Positions 59,437 to 64,000 of a DNA stretch of 64,000 nt are shown piece by piece (positions within the stretch are counted from its first letter, which is position 1; every line of letters begins with the position of its first letter). This stretch comes from Ruegeria sp. ANG-S4 (GTDB lineage: Bacteria > Pseudomonadota > Alphaproteobacteria > Rhodobacterales > Rhodobacteraceae), in assembly GCF_000814005.1 (NCBI RefSeq), contig NZ_JWLK01000001.1:1178001-1242000 (forward strand). Reading direction: 5' to 3'. The notes beneath the pieces are model-generated. The model had not been told where the DNA came from and did no database searches. It saw only the letters and a list, made by a program, of their open reading frames with translations. The position numbers and the translations under genes are program-made.

Positions 59437-60972
59437 ATGAACGCGCTTGTTTCGATGTCGGGGATTGAAAAGTCCTTTGCCGGCGTTCCCGCGCTGAGTC
59501 AGGCCAGTCTGGAAATCACCCCCGGCGAAGTTCACGCGCTGATCGGTCAGAATGGTGCAGGCAAGTCCACGATGATCAAGGTGCTTACCGGGGTCTATCG
59601 CCGTGACGGCGGGGACGTCGTGGTGTCAGGAACGCAAAGCAACATTGCCACCCCACGCGAAGCACAGGAATCCGGAATAGCGACAATTTACCAAGAGCTT
59701 AATCTGGTTCCGCTCAGGTCTGTCACCGAGAATGTCATAATGGGGTATGAGCCCAAACGGCTTGGCCTTTTCCTCGACTGGCGCGAGGGGAACCGGCGCA
59801 CCCGCGAGGTTCTTGCACGTTTTGGAATTGATATTGATGTGACTGAGCCGCTTGGAAACTTCTCAACCGCGATTCAGCAGTTGGTTGCGATTGCACGGGC
59901 AGTTTCACTGGATGCAAAACTTGTGATCATGGATGAGCCGACCTCGTCGCTGGATGCCAGCGAGGTCGAGGTCCTTTTTGGTGTCGTGCGCGAGTTGAAG
60001 AAGCAAGGCGTTTCCGTTTTGTATGTCTCGCATTTTTTGGATGAGTTGTTTCAGATTTGCGATCGGGTAACCACGATGCGCGACGGGCGCACCGTCAGCA
60101 CACGAAAGGTTCAGGAAACGACCAAGCTTGAGATGATCGCCGATATGCTGGGTCGCAACAAGGACGAGATCGCGGCCGACGGCATGACAGATTTTGCGGG
60201 GGCAAAGGCCAAGAAGGGCGACGTCCTTCTGCGGGCTGAAAATGTAACGACCGGCCCGCGGCTGACCCATTTTGACCTGACGCTCCATCGTGGAGAAATC
60301 GTGGGGTTAGGCGGGTTGCTGGGGTCCGGGCGAACCGAAGCGGCGCGTGCGTTGTTCGGAGTGGATGAGGCGAATGGCGGAGAGATTGAGTTGCATAATG
60401 TTTTGGGCCAACCATCCGGTCCCGGAGACGCGATCAGTAAACAAATCGGGTTTCTAACTGAAGACCGCAAAGCTGAAGGCATCGTTCCCGAGATGTCGGT
60501 GCGTGAAAACCTGACGCTGGCGTTGCTGCCAAAGCTTGCCAGACGCGGGCAAATCGACTTCGCACGTGAGCGCGAGATCGTCGAAGCCTTCATTTCCGAT
60601 CTGGGCATCAAGATTGCGCATATGGACCAGCCAATCCGCGAGCTTTCCGGCGGCAACCAGCAAAAGGTCTTGCTGGGGCGGTGGCTGGCAACCCAGCCGG
60701 ACATCCTGATACTGGATGAACCCACACGCGGCGTCGACGTCGGAGCCAAACGCGAGATTCAATCGTTCATTCGTTCCTATGTCGAAAACGGGTTCGGCGT
60801 CATTCTCATCAGTTCAGAATTCGAAGAACTGGTTGAGGGCGCAGATCGCATCGTGGTGATGCACGAAGGCCGCTCGGTCAAGGAACTGACCAATCCGGGA
60901 ATAACAGAGAATATTTTGGTGAATGCGCTTGCGCATCATGAAGAAGGAACTGGTTCATGGACCGCGCAATGA
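59437..60972 (+). CDS. Sugar ABC transporter ATP-binding protein with two ATPase domains (YtfR/RbsA-like)
   Basis: A 511-residue ATPase of the ribose/galactose-type importer. Domain 1 has Walker A GQNGAGKST (about 38-46), a degenerate signature NFSTAIQQLVAIARA and Walker B VIMDEPTSSLD. Domain 2 has a degenerate P-loop in LLGSGRTEAARAL, an intact signature LSGGNQQKVLLGRWL and DEPTRGVDVGAK. This mix is normal for the family. Its end overlaps the first permease start by 16 bases. Confidence 0.92.
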   Translation: MNALVSMSGIEKSFAGVPALSQASLEITPGEVHALIGQNGAGKSTMIKVLTGVYRRDGGDVVVSGTQSNIATPREAQESGIATIYQELNLVPLRSVTENVIMGYEPKRLGLFLDWREGNRRTREVLARFGIDIDVTEPLGNFSTAIQQLVAIARAVSLDAKLVIMDEPTSSLDASEVEVLFGVVRELKKQGVSVLYVSHFLDELFQICDRVTTMRDGRTVSTRKVQETTKLEMIADMLGRNKDEIAADGMTDFAGAKAKKGDVLLRAENVTTGPRLTHFDLTLHRGEIVGLGGLLGSGRTEAARALFGVDEANGGEIELHNVLGQPSGPGDAISKQIGFLTEDRKAEGIVPEMSVRENLTLALLPKLARRGQIDFAREREIVEAFISDLGIKIAHMDQPIRELSGGNQQKVLLGRWLATQPDILILDEPTRGVDVGAKREIQSFIRSYVENGFGVILISSEFEELVEGADRIVVMHEGRSVKELTNPGITENILVNALAHHEEGTGSWTAQ

Positions 60973-61934
60973 AGCTTCCGCGGCGGTTTGCATCAATGCC
61001 GATCCGCTTTCACGGCGGTATCGCGGCATTGATAGTCCTGTTGGTGTTCAACGCTTTTTTCACGCCCAATTTCCTGCAACTTCAGACCCTGTTCGTGAAC
61101 ATCAGCCAGGTTGCGACAATTGCGATTGTGGCGATGGGCATGACGTTGGTTATTGCGACCGGGGGAATTGACCTGTCCGTCGGCGCGGTCATGGCGCTGG
61201 CCGGGGCACTTGCCCCGCTGATCTTTTTGTCTGACCTGGGTGTGGCAAACCCCGCATTTGGGGTGGCTTTGGCAATCATCCTGCCCTTGATCATTGCCGG
61301 ATTGTGCGGCGTTTTTAACGGCGTAATGGTCGCCGTTTTGAACGTGCAGCCCATCATCGCAACACTCATTTTGTTCATCTCCGGGCGCGGCATCGCACAG
61401 GTTCTGACAAACGGGAACCTGCAGACCTTTTCCAACCCGTCGTTCAGTTATCTGGGAACCGGTAAAATCCTTGGTCTCCCATTTCAGGGCTGGCTAGCGC
61501 TGGTTATCGCCTGCATCCTCTTTTGGGTGATTTCCAGAACGACCTGGGGCCGGTACCTGCTGGCAATCGGAGGGAACGAGCGTGCCGCATACCTGTCGGG
61601 CGGTCCAGTCAAACGGGTCAAGATCGGGGCTTATGTCATCTGCGCCGTACTGGCCGGATTGGCCGGGCTGATCGTGGTTGCCATCAACTCGGCATCTGAT
61701 GCCGCGCGGAACGGAAACTTGATGGAGCTGGACGCGATTGCCGCCGCAGTTGTCGGCGGTGCGTTGTTGCAGGGCGGCAGAGCCCCGATTTTTGGTGCAA
61801 TCCTGGGCGCAGTGATCATCCAGCTTGTGAAATATACGTTGCTTGCCAACGGTGTAGAAGACGAAGTTGCACTCATCGCAAAGGCCGTGATCATCATTCT
61901 GGCCGTTTGGATGCAACAATATCGGAGGGCCTGA
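60957..61934 (+). CDS. Sugar ABC transporter permease (YtfT-like)
   Basis: A 325-residue inner-membrane permease of the RbsC family with eight to ten helices; the hallmark [17 protein letters not shown] is at about 65-80 and GGNERAAYLSGG at about 205. ATG 60957 lies inside the ATPase gene (16-base overlap), so the two are coupled. It is followed three bases later by a second RbsC-type permease, consistent with a heterodimeric channel. Confidence 0.9.
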   Translation: MDRAMKLPRRFASMPIRFHGGIAALIVLLVFNAFFTPNFLQLQTLFVNISQVATIAIVAMGMTLVIATGGIDLSVGAVMALAGALAPLIFLSDLGVANPAFGVALAIILPLIIAGLCGVFNGVMVAVLNVQPIIATLILFISGRGIAQVLTNGNLQTFSNPSFSYLGTGKILGLPFQGWLALVIACILFWVISRTTWGRYLLAIGGNERAAYLSGGPVKRVKIGAYVICAVLAGLAGLIVVAINSASDAARNGNLMELDAIAAAVVGGALLQGGRAPIFGAILGAVIIQLVKYTLLANGVEDEVALIAKAVIIILAVWMQQYRRA

Positions 61935-61937
61935 GCC

Positions 61938-62936
61938 ATGCTGGACGAAACGGCTTTCGATCTTCGCAAATACCTTAGGCGCAATTCCGCTTCGGTAACG
62001 GTTTGGGTCGCCCTGATCGCCTTGATCGTTTTCGGGCTGCTGCGTTACGATAATTTTGGCAGCGCTTACAACTTCTCGTCCTTTCTGAACTACAACGCAA
62101 TGTTCATCGCAATTGCGTTGGGCATGTGCTTTGTCATCATGACGGGTGGGATCGATCTGTCCGTTGGTTCCGTCGCTGCATTTACATCGGTCGTCGCCGC
62201 CTATCTCAGCCCATACGGAATCCAGGTCGCCTTGCCGGGTGCAATTCTTGCCGGAATCGGGTTCGGTGCGATCAACGCGTTCTGCATAATCATCCTTAGG
62301 ATTCCGCCATTCATCGCGACTTTGGCCACGATGCTTGCCGCCAAGGGTGGGGCGCTTGTTATCTCGGGCGCGCAAACAATTTCGGTCGACTGGGGGTCGA
62401 ACTTTACAAAACTTGGCATGGGTCAAGTGATGGGCCTGTTCCCGTGGGCGATTGTCATCGTTGCGGGACTGACTCTGGTGCTTTGGTTGGTGCTGGAACG
62501 TACGACAATCGGTCGGACGGTTCTGGCGATCGGGGGCAGTGAAGACGCATCAAATCTGATGGGTTTGAAAGTCAATCGCGCCAAGGCGTTCGTCTATCTT
62601 CTGTCCGGTGGTTGCGCGGGATTGGCGGGCCTGTTTTTGGCGTCTGGCTTTGGCGCAGGACAGCCTCTTGAGGGCATCGGATGGGAGCTTTCGGCCATCG
62701 CCTCGGTTGTCGTTGGGGGAACGCTTTTGACCGGCGGAATGGGATCCATCCCGGCGACCGTCGCAGGCGCGCTGCTATTGGGGTTGGTTTTCAATGTTCT
62801 GAACTTTGAGAACGGTCAGGGCACGATTAGTTTCAGCGCCTATTGGCAGATGGTGATACGAGGAGGCTTTCTTTTTGCGGTCATCCTTCTACAGTCTCGG
62901 ATCATCGCCCGACAGCAGAAGGTCCTGGGTTCGTGA
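61938..62936 (+). CDS. Sugar ABC transporter permease (YjfF-like)
   Basis: A 332-residue RbsC-family permease. [17 protein letters not shown] (about 71-87) is the family motif, [18 protein letters not shown] the second. It pairs with the preceding permease rather than forming a homodimer, as in ytfT-yjfF. The stop overlaps the dehydratase start (GTGA), so import and first catabolic step are translationally coupled. Confidence 0.9.
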   Translation: MLDETAFDLRKYLRRNSASVTVWVALIALIVFGLLRYDNFGSAYNFSSFLNYNAMFIAIALGMCFVIMTGGIDLSVGSVAAFTSVVAAYLSPYGIQVALPGAILAGIGFGAINAFCIIILRIPPFIATLATMLAAKGGALVISGAQTISVDWGSNFTKLGMGQVMGLFPWAIVIVAGLTLVLWLVLERTTIGRTVLAIGGSEDASNLMGLKVNRAKAFVYLLSGGCAGLAGLFLASGFGAGQPLEGIGWELSAIASVVVGGTLLTGGMGSIPATVAGALLLGLVFNVLNFENGQGTISFSAYWQMVIRGGFLFAVILLQSRIIARQQKVLGS

Positions 62937-64000
62937 ATCGAATAAAAAGTGTTTCAGCGCGATTGTTTAACGTCCCGCTGGCCGAGGTCTTGGTGGACGC
63001 CAAGCACGGGGATCACACGTTTTTCCAGCTCATCACTGTCACCATCGAAACGGATGATGGCGTTGAAGGTGTCGGATATACCTACACGGGTGGCAAGGGC
63101 GGGCACGCAGTGCTTGCCATGATAAAGCACGATCTGGCGCCTTTCTTGATGGGACAGGACGCGGACCGGATTGAGGAATTGTACGACGCCATGCAATGGC
63201 ACGTGCATTACGTGGCGCGAGGTGGAATTGCCTCTTTTGCCATATCAGCCGTCGATATCGCCTTGTGGGATATTCGCGGCAAACGGACCAACGCACCGCT
63301 ATGGCAAATGGCGGGTGGAGCTTCAAAGCGCTGCAAGGCATATGCCGGTGGCATCGACCTGAATTTTTCGCTTGAGAAGCTGCTGCGGCAAACCGAGGGC
63401 TACCTTTCCCGCGGTTTCAATGCGGTCAAGATCAAGGTTGGACAACCGGATCTGGCAGAGGATCTCGCCCGTGCGAGGGCGGTTCGTCACATGCTGGGCC
63501 CAGATCGGTTCTTCATGGTCGACGCGAATTACTCGATGACTGTCGATGAAGCTATCGTTGCCGCCAAAGGATTTGCCGACTGCGATATCCTTTGGTTCGA
63601 AGAACCGACAATTCCCGATGACTACAAAGGATATGGCAGAATTGCCGAGGCGACCGGCGTTCCGCTGGCGATGGGTGAAAACCTGCACACCCTTCACGAG
63701 TTTGAATACGCATTTGACGATGCCAAGCTGAGTTTCATTCAGCCGGACGCGTCGAATTGCGGCGGGATCACAGGATGGTTGCGCGTTGCTGCGCTAAGTG
63801 CCCGGCACGGTATCCCGGTTTGCAGCCATGGAATGCAGGAGCTTCATGTCAGCCTTGTATCGGCGCAATCCAATGCCGGCTGGCTTGAAGTACACTCGTT
63901 TCCGATTGACCAATACACGACCCGTCCGCTGGTTGTGCAAGATTGTTTGGCAGTGGCCCCAGATACACCCGGAACCGGCGTGGTCTTCGACTGGGACAAA
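62933..64000 (+). CDS. Enolase-superfamily (mandelate racemase/muconate lactonizing type) dehydratase, 3' end beyond window
   Basis: GTG 62933 overlaps the permease stop and opens 356 codons to the window edge without a stop, so the 3' end is missing, probably only by a few residues. The superfamily catalytic pattern is present. Lys166 and Lys168 are in VKIKVG, metal ligands Asp197, Glu223 and Glu249 in MVDANY, WFEEP and MGENL, and a catalytic His299 in CSHGMQ. This KxK...His arrangement is seen in mandelate-racemase-group sugar-acid dehydratases (for example fuconate, galactonate or arabinonate enzymes). Its place behind a furanose importer fits dehydration of the derived aldonate to a 2-keto-3-deoxy acid. 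The precise acid is not known. Confidence 0.88.
   Translation, partial: MNRIKSVSARLFNVPLAEVLVDAKHGDHTFFQLITVTIETDDGVEGVGYTYTGGKGGHAVLAMIKHDLAPFLMGQDADRIEELYDAMQWHVHYVARGGIASFAISAVDIALWDIRGKRTNAPLWQMAGGASKRCKAYAGGIDLNFSLEKLLRQTEGYLSRGFNAVKIKVGQPDLAEDLARARAVRHMLGPDRFFMVDANYSMTVDEAIVAAKGFADCDILWFEEPTIPDDYKGYGRIAEATGVPLAMGENLHTLHEFEYAFDDAKLSFIQPDASNCGGITGWLRVAALSARHGIPVCSHGMQELHVSLVSAQSNAGWLEVHSFPIDQYTTRPLVVQDCLAVAPDTPGTGVVFDWDK

Noticed and set aside
58618-59535. 305-codon minus-strand frame opposite the YtfQ-like receptor gene
   Set aside because: It is antisense to a well-supported receptor with signal peptide and family motifs.
61494-62426. 310-codon minus-strand frame opposite the two YtfT/YjfF-like permeases
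   Set aside because: It spans two genes on the other strand and has Asp/Arg/Gln-rich low-complexity sequence.
1-64000. tRNA or rRNA genes, CRISPR arrays, insertion sequences, prophage genes
   Set aside because: No cloverleaf-like CCA-region genes, regularly spaced repeats, transposase or phage structural motifs were seen while reading the window; an Infernal/tRNAscan run would settle small RNAs.

Overview
The window is about 64 kb of bacterial chromosome (or large replicon) with moderately high GC, dense coding and many four-base start/stop overlaps. Its gene set is typical of a marine Roseobacter-group alphaproteobacterium (Rhodobacteraceae): periplasmic binding-protein ABC and TRAP importers, a DmdA-like demethylase, a non-pyrrolysine MttB homologue, a BCCT transporter, and LysR, LacI, GntR and AraC regulators beside their targets. 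This assignment is inferred from gene content; there is no rRNA to confirm it. I saw no rRNA, tRNA, CRISPR array, insertion sequence or prophage.

Layout. 1-1311: 5' part of proV and all of proX (glycine betaine uptake), with a divergent LysR gene. 2463-10954: a LacI-controlled oligosaccharide operon (binding protein, two permeases, cytoplasmic GH32/68-like glycosidase, ATPase, 2-hydroxyacid dehydrogenase, Gfo/Idh oxidoreductase). 11191-17436: MttB-like methyltransferase, MmgE/PrpD protein and zinc alcohol dehydrogenase in one operon, with a divergent LysR gene and a convergent DmdA-like gene. 17909-21128: a three-gene module of unrecognised proteins, one of which carries a PLA2-like GPGN...HD signature; this is the best candidate here for an undescribed system. 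21486-29005: M20 peptidase, CHAP lipoprotein, acyl-CoA-synthetase-like ligase, SDR, MFS and EamA transporters. 29104-37499: an eight-gene, mostly translationally coupled operon joining a NitT/TauT-type ABC importer to lipid-type enzymes (CDP-alcohol phosphotransferase, LPG-flippase-like protein, alkaline-phosphatase-superfamily membrane enzyme, EEP phosphatase, glycosyltransferase). 37571-41220: YceI protein, a BCCT transporter with an overlapping 29-codon membrane ORF, and a DUF389 protein. 41221-42012: non-coding DNA with three perfect inverted repeats. 42013-47835: amidohydrolase, DUF3299, OprB-like porin and a divergent M19 dipeptidase homologue, with a divergent AraC regulator. 48130-48642: a redoxin. 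48829-53833: a TRAP importer, SDR, GntR regulator and KdgF-like cupin, probably for unsaturated or deoxy-keto uronates. 53961-64000: GMC oxidoreductase and LacI regulator divergent from an aldehyde dehydrogenase, a YtfQRT-YjfF-like sugar ABC importer and an enolase-superfamily dehydratase that runs off the window.

How it fits together. Most of the window is accessory carbon acquisition: each importer is encoded with its own regulator and one to three first-step enzymes. In four of the five importers the binding-protein gene is followed by a GC-rich hairpin before the next gene, a shared layout that would favour excess binding protein over membrane components. The fifth importer lies in the tightly coupled lipid-type operon and lacks the hairpin.
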